From Candidatus Aminicenantota bacterium (GTDB taxonomy: Bacteria; Acidobacteriota; Aminicenantia; Aminicenantales; Aminicenantaceae): a stretch of DNA of 16,469 bases. Position 1 is the first letter of the stretch. Each line of letters opens with the position of its first letter. This document shows positions 5,784 through 12,479 of this stretch, in pieces. The notes under the pieces are model-generated. The model was not told where the DNA came from and searched no databases. It saw nothing but the letters and a program-made list of their open reading frames with translations. Location: the NCBI GenBank assembly GCA_016926925.1, contig JAFGNQ010000373.1, positions 1 through 16,469 of the forward strand, in the 5' to 3' direction. A program made the translations under genes and the position numbers.

Positions 5784-6713
5784 TCAGTAAGGACGGCTCC
5801 CGCCCTTCTTGTTGTTTTGCACGTAATCGACGATCTGCTCGACGATCCGGTTCACGATTTGATCCGGCACACCGTCCCGATGCTTTGATTTCAAGCGCAT
5901 ATCGCAAATTTCATTCACGTAATCGACAACGACGAATTGTTCCCGCTCATTGAGAGCGATTTCCGTCGAGAAAAAATTCAATTTTATAATACGGGCAATC
6001 TTTTCGACTGCGGAAAAGAGTTTTTCAAGACGATAGAGCTCCCTTTGACCCGGCGAAAACGGTTCATAGATATGGAGCAAAGGATCCCACCAGGAACACT
6101 CCACGAAGCCGCAGCAAAAAAAACCGCGGAACCAGAAGCTCTTTCCGTCGCGCTCGACCGGCTTCACTCTTTCCTGGAGCAGGTATTTATCGGCAGAGAA
6201 TTCCCGACGCACTCCGAGCACATCTCGAAGGGTCTCGGCACCCTGGAAGACACCGATGCCCCCTCCCGTCGTGTTCGCAGGCTTGATGATAAAGGAAGCT
6301 CCCAATTTGTTCAGATCCGTCTGGCAGAGGTCGGGCACGGCCTGTTCTTGGTAGGGGGGAATGATGATGGTGTAAGGGGTCATCAATCCGTTTGCGATAA
6401 ATTCCAGATGCATGGTGGCTTTGTCGGAGGCCCATTTCAACTGCTGCACCGAATCCAGGACAGGCACATCATCCCTGGCCGCCAACTCGTTCAACTCTAA
6501 GAATTCGGGTGACGTATCCGAGCCCCGGTCGTACAAAAAACCGAAAGATAAGCTCCCTTCACTGAATCGATGTACAGCGTCCGGAAGATTCGAAGGCTCG
6601 ACAATATAAGTCGTCAAGCCGTATTTTCGGAAGGCACAGTCCTTGAGCAACTCGACGAAATCCCTATCGTATTCCCAGTCCGTCGCCACACAGAAATCAA
6701 ATTTTCTTGTCAT
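5784..6713 (-). CDS. ATP-grasp family ligase, substrate unknown
   Basis: A 309-aa protein with no signal peptide, so cytoplasmic. The fold's landmarks are in order: an N-terminal alpha/beta preATP-grasp region; WASDKATMHLEF (about 94-105) leading the ATP-grasp core; IIKP with Lys144 followed by the glycine-rich GGGIGV (150-155) over the phosphates; LLQERV (178-183) as the hinge that contacts adenine; and Glu251, Asp264 and Asn267 (TEIAL and VVDYVN) as probable Mg ligands. Such enzymes join a carboxylate to an amine or other nucleophile with ATP. The GGxGV and DYVN layout resembles RimK or glutathione synthetase-like enzymes, but I cannot name the substrate. The ATG at 6713 is chosen because a TTG extension to 6746 would start before or at the predicted transcription start (about 6752). 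GAGGA lies 12 nt upstream, rather far for a Shine-Dalgarno. It is followed by the VWFA gene. Confidence 0.82.
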   Translation of the reverse strand: MTRKFDFCVATDWEYDRDFVELLKDCAFRKYGLTTYIVEPSNLPDAVHRFSEGSLSFGFLYDRGSDTSPEFLELNELAARDDVPVLDSVQQLKWASDKATMHLEFIANGLMTPYTIIIPPYQEQAVPDLCQTDLNKLGASFIIKPANTTGGGIGVFQGAETLRDVLGVRREFSADKYLLQERVKPVERDGKSFWFRGFFCCGFVECSWWDPLLHIYEPFSPGQRELYRLEKLFSAVEKIARIIKLNFFSTEIALNEREQFVVVDYVNEICDMRLKSKHRDGVPDQIVNRIVEQIVDYVQNNKKGGSRPY

Positions 6714-6758
6714 CAGACTTTTTGTCCTCGAACCGCAATGAAACAAAGCACAATCGAC

Positions 6759-6767
6759 ATTATAGCA
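6759..6767 (-). promoter_or_regulatory. Extended -10 promoter of the ATP-grasp gene
   Basis: Read on the minus strand, TGCTATAAT occupies 6767-6759, a perfect -10 with the TGN extension. No good -35 is visible. Start near 6752 gives a leader of about 39 nt to the ATG at 6713. Confidence 0.6.
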
Positions 6768-6787
6768 ATTATCATTCGATGACTGTA

Positions 6788-6809
6788 GACGCCAGGCACC
6801 TCTCGCGTC
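6788..6809. repeat. Short inverted repeat with a GGTGCCTGGC word
   Basis: GACGC (6788-6792) and GCGTC (6805-6809) flank a 12-nt loop. The minus strand of the loop and arm reads GAGAGGTGCCTGGCGTC. It lies in the gap between the NhaC-like gene's stop and the ATP-grasp promoter and could be a weak terminator for the former or a small repeat remnant. Confidence 0.3.
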
Positions 6810-6845
6810 AATTCAGGAGCTCGCTAGTCCGGTTCGACAAAGGCT

Positions 6846-8255
6846 TCAGGATGAGGATTCGCCTGAATCTTTAGAATCGCCCAGCTTTTCCATGGTGATC
6901 CCCGTGTAGCCGTAAATCAATGAGATGACGGGATTGGCCAGGTTGAGAAAGGCGAAAGGCAGATAAACCAGGGGATTCACGCCGAGAGTGGCGTGCATGA
7001 ATGCTCCGCAGCTGTTCCAGGGAATCAAGGGAGACGTCAGAGTGCCCGAGTCCTCAAGACATCGCGAGAGATTCTTTGGATGAAGCCTGAACGATGCAAA
7101 GGCTTTTCTGTACATCCTCCCCGGAATAACGATAGCCAGGTATTGATCCGATGCGACGGCGTTCATGCCGATGCAGCTGAAAATCGTTACGGCCACGAGA
7201 GAGCCGACTCTTCTTACTTTTTTCAGCAGGGATTTTGCCAGCGTTCCCAACATGCCCGTTCTTTCCATGACGCCGCCGAAAGAGAGGGCGCAGATAATCA
7301 GGGCGACCGTGGGCATCATGCTCGACAACCCACCCCTTGTCAAAAGGTTATCCACAACCTCGACTCCTGTGCGTGAGATATATCCCGAGTGGGCCACCGC
7401 TATGATGTCTCTGAGTGATTTGGCCTGAAAAGACATGGCGAAAACTCCGCCGAGAAGAGTGCCTCCGAAGAGCGCCGGCAAGGGTGGAATCTTGACGACG
7501 ACCATGACGATAACCAGGATCGGAGGTATCAGCAGGACGGGATGTATGAAAAAACTCTTCTTTAGAGTCGATAGAATCAACTCTATATTTCGGGCCTCCA
7601 AAGACCTTCCGGAAAAACGGGTTCCCAGAAATCCGTAGAGAATCATGGCCAGAATATAGCTGGGCGTCGTGGTGTAGACCATGTGCCTCACATGTGAAAA
7701 AATATCCGTACCCGCAACCGCAGGAGCCAGATTCGTTGTATCGGAGAGAGGAGACATCTTGTCTCCGAAGTAAGAACCGGAAATGATGGCGCCGGCGACC
7801 ATGGGCAGGGGAATTCCCAGTCCCTTTCCCACTCCGATGAGCGCTACGCCGATCGTTCCTGCCGTGGACCAGGAAGATCCCGTTCCCAGGGAGACGATGG
7901 AACAGATGACCAGTGTGGCTACGAGAAATATTTTCGGAGAAAGCACCTTAAGGCCGTAGTAGATCATGGAGGGAACGATGCCTCCCTCGATCCAGGTCCC
8001 GATGAGGCACCCGACAATCATCAGGATGAGGATGGCACCCATGGCCAGGCTGATCCCGAAAACCATTCCTTCGTGGATTTCCTGCCATCGGTGCTTGAAT
8101 GCAACCGCTATGAGTGCGGCAACAGCCGAGGCTGCAATCAGCGGGATGTGCGGCTGCTGCTTGAAAACGATCAAGGCCAGCGATAAAAAAATGATCAGAA
8201 ACAAAACAGGAATTAGAGCGATCGTTAAGGGAATATCTCTGACTTTCGATGCCAT
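6846..8255 (-). CDS. nhaC: Na+/H+ antiporter, NhaC family
   Basis: A 469-aa polytopic inner-membrane protein of about a dozen hydrophobic segments, the usual length for NhaC. The strongest evidence is the contiguous signature region: GTGSSWSTAGT (124-134), then GSYFGDKMSPLSDTTNLAP (160-178) and AGTDIFSHVRHM (181-192), all characteristic of NhaC antiporters. The second half has SFGGVMERTGM, MNAVASDQYLAIVIPGRM and SGTLTSPLIPWNSCGAFM, matching the family's paired repeat. It would exchange internal Na+ for external H+, serving salt and pH homeostasis. The start at 8255 has no clear Shine-Dalgarno but lies shortly after a good promoter (8280-8308). The SLC13/ArsB-type transporter lies 122 bp upstream on the same strand. 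Confidence 0.93.
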   Translation of the reverse strand: MASKVRDIPLTIALIPVLFLIIFLSLALIVFKQQPHIPLIAASAVAALIAVAFKHRWQEIHEGMVFGISLAMGAILILMIVGCLIGTWIEGGIVPSMIYYGLKVLSPKIFLVATLVICSIVSLGTGSSWSTAGTIGVALIGVGKGLGIPLPMVAGAIISGSYFGDKMSPLSDTTNLAPAVAGTDIFSHVRHMVYTTTPSYILAMILYGFLGTRFSGRSLEARNIELILSTLKKSFFIHPVLLIPPILVIVMVVVKIPPLPALFGGTLLGGVFAMSFQAKSLRDIIAVAHSGYISRTGVEVVDNLLTRGGLSSMMPTVALIICALSFGGVMERTGMLGTLAKSLLKKVRRVGSLVAVTIFSCIGMNAVASDQYLAIVIPGRMYRKAFASFRLHPKNLSRCLEDSGTLTSPLIPWNSCGAFMHATLGVNPLVYLPFAFLNLANPVISLIYGYTGITMEKLGDSKDSGESSS

Positions 8256-8279
8256 GGCCGTATGCGACCCGCGTCGGTA

Positions 8280-8308
8280 ATTCTATGCCTGATCAAGAAA
8301 AAAAGCAA
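8280..8308 (-). promoter_or_regulatory. Promoter of the NhaC-family gene
   Basis: Read on the minus strand: TTGCTT (8308-8303), exactly 17 bp of spacer, and TAGAAT (8285-8280; five of six consensus bases). Start near 8273 gives a leader of about 18 nt. It suggests that the antiporter can be expressed independently of the transporter gene upstream. Confidence 0.5.
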
Positions 8309-8361
8309 TCGACGCCAACGGCGGCAGCCGCAGCAGCAGGGATTTCCTGAGCGTCCTAAAC

Positions 8362-8377
8362 GGCCGGACAGGCGGCC
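8362..8377 (-). terminator. Weak hairpin just after the SLC13/ArsB-type gene
   Basis: GGCCG (8362-8366) and CGGCC (8373-8377) form a GC-rich 5-bp stem with a 6-nt loop directly after the stop codon. On the minus strand only GTTTAGG follows. It may be a partial terminator; a seven-T run further on (8304-8298) is too distant to belong to it and overlaps the next promoter. Confidence 0.35.
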
Positions 8378-9640
8378 TTATTTCCACACGAGCCAGATGA
8401 AGAGGTAGGCCGGAACCACCGCAGCCAACGTGAACGGGAGGCCTATCGTGATGAAATCCCGAAACCTCACCGTATACCCCTCTTTCTTCAACAATCCGCA
8501 GGCTACGATGTTGGCCGATGCTCCGATGGGTGTGATGTTCCCTCCAAGACTGGCTCCGATGAGGAGTCCGAACAAGAATAGAGAGGGTTCAATCCCAAGT
8601 TCCTGCGACATCGAAATGGCGACAGGAATCATAGCCGCTAGAAAGGGGACATTATCCACAAAAGCGGAGAGCACAACGGCAACGTAAACGAGCAGCGTGA
8701 ACCCTAAAAAAATATTCTGACCTACCAATCCGGAGAAAAAAACGGAAATCTTCTCAATCCATCCTGTAAGGGTGATGGCTCCGACAAGCACGAAAATTCC
8801 CATCAAGAAGAAGGTTGTGTCCCAATCGAGTGACTTGAGGCCTTGAATCAATTTTCCCTTGTTCACAAAGATTTCCCATAGGGCGCATACGACACCGAAG
8901 ATCATACAGATCACCCCCGCCGTATAGCTGAATCCCGGGTCGAAGAAGGAAGAAAGCGCCAGAGCGAAAATCATGGCTGCCAGCAGATAGCTCGGAACCC
9001 AGGATTTGACTCTCTCCGCCAGTTTGACCGCCTCTTTCTTCCGGTGCTGTTTGAACACAAAATAGAGCACGACAAAGGATGTCAGAGCCCCCAACTCAAC
9101 GGCGAAAAATATACTGGGCTTCCCCTTGTAAAAGAAGAAATCTCCGAAATTCATCCTGGCGAATCCACCCAATAGCATGCTCGGCGGATCCCCAATCAGG
9201 GTAGCTGCTCCCTGGAGATTGCTCGACACGGCAATGGCGATCATCATCTTGACGGGATTCAACCGGATTTTTTTGGCAAGTGTCAGGGCTACCGGAGCGA
9301 CGATAAGCACGGTGGCCACGTTTTCGACAAAAGCCGAGATGAAGCCGGTCAGGACACATATGAGGAGAATAGCCCAGATCGTGTTCTTGGCCTTAGTCAC
9401 GATAATCTCGGCCAGATAGGCGGGGACTCTGCTCTTCATAAAGACATCGGCGACGACCAACGTCCCAACAAATATTCCCATCACATTCCAGTTGATGGAT
9501 GAGAGCGCTTCACTGAGAGATACCACCCGGGTAAAAAGCAGAAGCACGGCACCCGAGACCGCGATGGGCATGCGCAATTTAGGCAGAAAAATGAAAAGCA
9601 CGTAACAGCCGGCGAAGATGCCTAGAGAGATAAACTCCAT
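8378..9640 (-). CDS. SLC13/ArsB-type ion transporter (citrate transporter-like domain)
   Basis: A 420-aa inner-membrane protein built of two related halves, typical of the ion transporter superfamily that includes ArsB, NhaD, DASS/SLC13 and the P protein. The half-repeats are visible side by side: NWNVMGIFVG (50-59) and DWDTTFFLMGIF (272-283); SAFVENVATVL (102-112) and SAFVDNVPFLA (325-335); AATLIGDPPS (145-154) and GGNITPIGASANI (366-378). The last pair forms the re-entrant hairpins holding the substrate site. The substrate cannot be fixed from sequence alone: arsenite, Na+/H+ or a dicarboxylate are all possible. There is no arsR, arsA or arsC nearby, and the NhaC gene beside it leans towards Na+/H+. 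The start at 9640 has AGGAAG about 9 nt upstream. Length is normal for this family. Confidence 0.88.
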   Translation of the reverse strand: MEFISLGIFAGCYVLFIFLPKLRMPIAVSGAVLLLFTRVVSLSEALSSINWNVMGIFVGTLVVADVFMKSRVPAYLAEIIVTKAKNTIWAILLICVLTGFISAFVENVATVLIVAPVALTLAKKIRLNPVKMMIAIAVSSNLQGAATLIGDPPSMLLGGFARMNFGDFFFYKGKPSIFFAVELGALTSFVVLYFVFKQHRKKEAVKLAERVKSWVPSYLLAAMIFALALSSFFDPGFSYTAGVICMIFGVVCALWEIFVNKGKLIQGLKSLDWDTTFFLMGIFVLVGAITLTGWIEKISVFFSGLVGQNIFLGFTLLVYVAVVLSAFVDNVPFLAAMIPVAISMSQELGIEPSLFLFGLLIGASLGGNITPIGASANIVACGLLKKEGYTVRFRDFITIGLPFTLAAVVPAYLFIWLVWK

Positions 9641-9688
9641 GGAATCGACTTCCTAACAGTCTATATCAGCCACTCCATTTTTTCGATC

Positions 9689-9697
9689 ATTATACCA
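9689..9697 (-). promoter_or_regulatory. Extended -10 promoter of the SLC13/ArsB-type gene
   Basis: Read on the minus strand, TGGTATAAT occupies 9697-9689. No -35 is evident at the right distance. Start near 9682 gives a leader of about 42 nt. It shares the 216-bp divergent gap (9641-9856) with the promoter of the ABC permease; nothing else stands out in that gap. Confidence 0.6.
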
Positions 9698-9802
9698 GAA
9701 CATTATTCGAAGAGCATGTTAAGCACAGCGCTGATGATGCATTTCGCTGCAACCGGCGTATGCCGCGGTAAACAAACAGCATCGATCGGACGGTTACGGA
9801 AA

Positions 9803-9811
9803 TGATATGAT
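9803..9811 (+). promoter_or_regulatory. Extended -10 promoter of the ABC permease gene
   Basis: TGATATGAT at 9803-9811 is an extended -10 with five of six consensus bases. Start near 9818 gives a leader of about 39 nt to the ATG at 9857. A second hexamer, TATACT at 9835-9840, is closer but would leave only about 10 nt of leader. Confidence 0.45.
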
Positions 9812-9856
9812 AGGATTGTTACCAACAACCATTTTATACTGGGAAATGAGCCTCTC

Positions 9857-12295
9857 ATGATCTGGAATTTCTTGAAACTCGCCTGGAGAAATCTCAGGAA
9901 GCAGAAAATATTTTCCATAATCAATCTCGTGGGACTTTCTCTCGGGTTGGCTTGTTTCATTCTCCTCTATGCCTATGTCCGGGATGAATTCCTTTTCGAC
10001 CGGTTTCATGCAAAAGCTGACAATATTTATCTTGTGACTTACGAAATGGGAGATAAATTCGTAGGAGGTTCGCACCATATCGTAGCCGAAAAATTGAAAA
10101 CCGATTTTCAGGAAGTTCAGACGGCTGTCCGCATGAGCGAGATGACTCTTCCTGTCAGGTATGGATCTCATATCTTTAACCAGGAAGTGGTCTTCGCCGA
10201 CCCCGGCTTTTTCGAGCTCTTCACGTATCCGTTGAAACTCGGAAATCCGGCCCATGCCATCGACACACCCGACAAGATCGCACTCAGCAGGGAGGCAGCC
10301 CTGCGCTTTTTCGGGGAAACCGATCCGCTGGGAAGAGTCTTATCGGTAAAACTCGGGGGGAAGAACAGAAGTTATGTCGTATCCGCTGTTATGGAGGCTT
10401 TTCCCGGACATTCCAGCATCCGCCTGGATGCGCTTATGAATTTCCAAAATATGTTTCCCGCTTACGGTGTGGAGGTTCGCGACACCTACGATTTCGTAAC
10501 CCTTCCGTTGAACACGAATACCTTCCTCGAAATCCCGAACAAAGAACAAGCTGCTTCATTGAGAGCCAAACTCCCCGCTCTTCACGAATATCTCTACGGT
10601 GCCATGTACCGGAAATACAATATTCCGGAGCCGAAACGCGGCATCGATTTGATCGGATTTACCGATTATCACCTGGGGGAAGTGGATGCGGGATTGGAGC
10701 CGCGAAGTCAGCGTGTCTATTCCTTGATCTTGACCGGAATCGCTTTCCTTGTTCTCATGCTCGCCTGTTTCAACTACATGAATCTTTCTCTGGCCCGATA
10801 CACAGGCCGGGTGAAAGAAATCGGGGTGCGCAAAGTCATCGGAGCAGGATACGGCCAGCTCATACGCCAGTTCTTGATCGATTCGCTGATAGTGACTTTT
10901 TTATCCCTGTTCCTGGCTTTACTGATGGCTGTATTCCTGCTGCCCAGGTTCAACATGCTTGCGGCTAAAAATATCGCTCTTGCGGACTTATTCAACATAC
11001 CGACCTTGACAGCCTTCATCGGGCTGACATTGATTGTCGGAATGGCTTCCGGAGGCTATCCGGCTTTCGTGTTGGCCCGTTTGGACATCACAGAAATTCT
11101 TAAGGGCAAAGCCAGGTGGGGAAAGAAAAATCCCATAACACAAGGACTCATGCTCATGCAGTTCGCTGTTTCCATTTTTTTCCTCATCGGCACTTCCCTT
11201 ATGACGAGCCAGCTTCGCTTCCTTCACAACAAGGACCTTGGATACAACAAGGAGGGACTCGTAGTCATCGATGCGCAAATTCAGGATGAGCAAAGTCAGG
11301 AAGGACAAGAAATCCTGGATTTCATCAAGAATGAATGCCTTGGTCACCCCGGGATCCTGAGCGTGACCGGAGACGCCGGGATATTGGGATACACATACCG
11401 GCATCTCACCCGCCGCTACATTCAAGACGGCCGGAAAAAAGAGGTGGCCGATTTCATGATCGGCTACGACTACTTCAAAACGCTGGGGGTTTCCGTGTAT
11501 CAAGGAAGGGATTTTTCCTCCTCGCTGCCGACAGATAGCAAAGATACTGTAATCATCAACCAAGCTCTTGCTTCAGAATTTCAGCTGGAAGATCCTGTCG
11601 GCAGGAGGTTCTCCGAATTCGCTTCAGATGTCAACCCTCCGGGTCTGGAATTCGATCCTTTGATCATAGGCGTCGTGCCCGATTTTCACGTCCGCTCCCT
11701 TCATGATGATATTTCGCCGATGATGTTCGAGCTCTCCGGATGGCCTCCGGTGCTGAGGATAAGGAATATTCTGGTCCGGCTTCAACCGGAGGATATATCC
11801 GCTTCACTGGAGTTCATCAAAACCCGCTGGGAGCAAATCCGTCCCGATATCCCTATTCTCTATTATTTCCTCGACGACGCCCTTGCCGAACAGTACCTTG
11901 GAGAAAAGAACTGGAGCAGAATCCTCGGCTACGCCGCTGCCCTCGCTCTTTTGATCGCCTGCATGGGCCTCTACGGATTGTCGGTCATCTCCGTCTCCAA
12001 GCGGACCAAAGAAGTGGGCATAAGAAAAATTCTGGGTGCCCGCATTTCGAGTATCCTGCTCCTCCTATCCAGGGAATTCGTGATTTTGATCGGATTGGCC
12101 AACATCATCGCCTGGCCCCTTGCTTACTACTCCGGAGAGCGGTGGCTTCGTGGCTTTGCCTTCAGAGTCGGGATAGAGATTTTGCCGTTTCTTCTCGCGT
12201 CTTCGCTTGTCCTATGCGTTGCGTTGGCGACTATCGGAGCCCATATCGTTCGGACCGCCCGCGACAATCCCATCAAGGCATTGCGCTTCGAGTAA
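9857..12295 (+). CDS. ABC transporter permease, two MacB-periplasmic/FtsX modules
   Basis: An 812-aa inner-membrane protein. A first membrane segment (about 19-42) follows the amphipathic start NFLKLAWRNLRKQK. A large periplasmic MacB-like domain comes next (about 45-285), then an FtsX domain with three segments (about 288-408) containing RVKEIGVRKVIGA (about 317-330). The second half repeats the pattern: membrane segment near 432-450, periplasmic domain to about 690, and FtsX domain to 805 with RTKEVGIRKILGA near 715. This tandem design is typical of the long MacB-type permeases of Acidobacteriota and Bacteroidota. The E/KxGxRK motif in each half is the usual contact region with the ATPase. 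No ABC ATPase or adaptor is in the window, so it depends on a subunit encoded elsewhere. Substrate unknown; exporter or mechanotransmission roles are typical. The Shine-Dalgarno is weak (GGGA, 12 nt upstream). Confidence 0.93.
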   Translation: MIWNFLKLAWRNLRKQKIFSIINLVGLSLGLACFILLYAYVRDEFLFDRFHAKADNIYLVTYEMGDKFVGGSHHIVAEKLKTDFQEVQTAVRMSEMTLPVRYGSHIFNQEVVFADPGFFELFTYPLKLGNPAHAIDTPDKIALSREAALRFFGETDPLGRVLSVKLGGKNRSYVVSAVMEAFPGHSSIRLDALMNFQNMFPAYGVEVRDTYDFVTLPLNTNTFLEIPNKEQAASLRAKLPALHEYLYGAMYRKYNIPEPKRGIDLIGFTDYHLGEVDAGLEPRSQRVYSLILTGIAFLVLMLACFNYMNLSLARYTGRVKEIGVRKVIGAGYGQLIRQFLIDSLIVTFLSLFLALLMAVFLLPRFNMLAAKNIALADLFNIPTLTAFIGLTLIVGMASGGYPAFVLARLDITEILKGKARWGKKNPITQGLMLMQFAVSIFFLIGTSLMTSQLRFLHNKDLGYNKEGLVVIDAQIQDEQSQEGQEILDFIKNECLGHPGILSVTGDAGILGYTYRHLTRRYIQDGRKKEVADFMIGYDYFKTLGVSVYQGRDFSSSLPTDSKDTVIINQALASEFQLEDPVGRRFSEFASDVNPPGLEFDPLIIGVVPDFHVRSLHDDISPMMFELSGWPPVLRIRNILVRLQPEDISASLEFIKTRWEQIRPDIPILYYFLDDALAEQYLGEKNWSRILGYAAALALLIACMGLYGLSVISVSKRTKEVGIRKILGARISSILLLLSREFVILIGLANIIAWPLAYYSGERWLRGFAFRVGIEILPFLLASSLVLCVALATIGAHIVRTARDNPIKALRFE

Positions 12296-12305
12296 GAAAC
12301 ATCTC

Positions 12306-12325
12306 AAAGAATCGGGACATTCTTT
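12306..12325 (+). terminator. Hairpin after the ABC permease gene
   Basis: AAAGAAT (12306-12312) and ATTCTTT (12319-12325) form a perfect 7-bp, AT-rich stem with a CGGGAC loop, 11 nt after the stop codon. It lacks a following T-run, so termination would be inefficient. Confidence 0.4.
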
Positions 12326-12454
12326 AGCTTCAGGCTTTAGAAATCATAACAGAACTCCCGTCTATCGGTTGGAATAATAAGAATCGCTTCTTTGAGGGAT
12401 GAATGCCGGCCTGCCAGATGGATCGGGACCAATGAAAAAAATAATGGATGATCG

Positions 12455-12479
12455 TTGACAGAAAAAAATGCGTTATAAT
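12455..12479 (+). promoter_or_regulatory. Consensus -35 and -10 hexamers at the L,D-transpeptidase start
   Basis: A perfect TTGACA (12455-12460) and a perfect TATAAT (12474-12479) stand only 13 bp apart, shorter than the normal 16-18. If TATAAT is used, transcription starts near 12486, which is exactly the second in-frame ATG. The TATAAT also lies inside the longer reading frame starting at 12468. Confidence 0.4.

Noticed and set aside
6714..6746. TTG start at 6746 for the ATP-grasp protein
   Set aside because: It lies at the predicted transcription start and adds residues with no conserved character; ATG 6713 fits better.
8378..9640. Arsenite efflux pump arsB
   Set aside because: The fold fits, but no arsR, arsA, arsC or arsM gene is near, and the same motifs occur in NhaD, SLC13 and P-protein relatives.
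10988..11563. 191-aa open frame on the minus strand inside the permease gene
   Set aside because: A shadow of the permease reading frame, whose FtsX domains are unmistakable.
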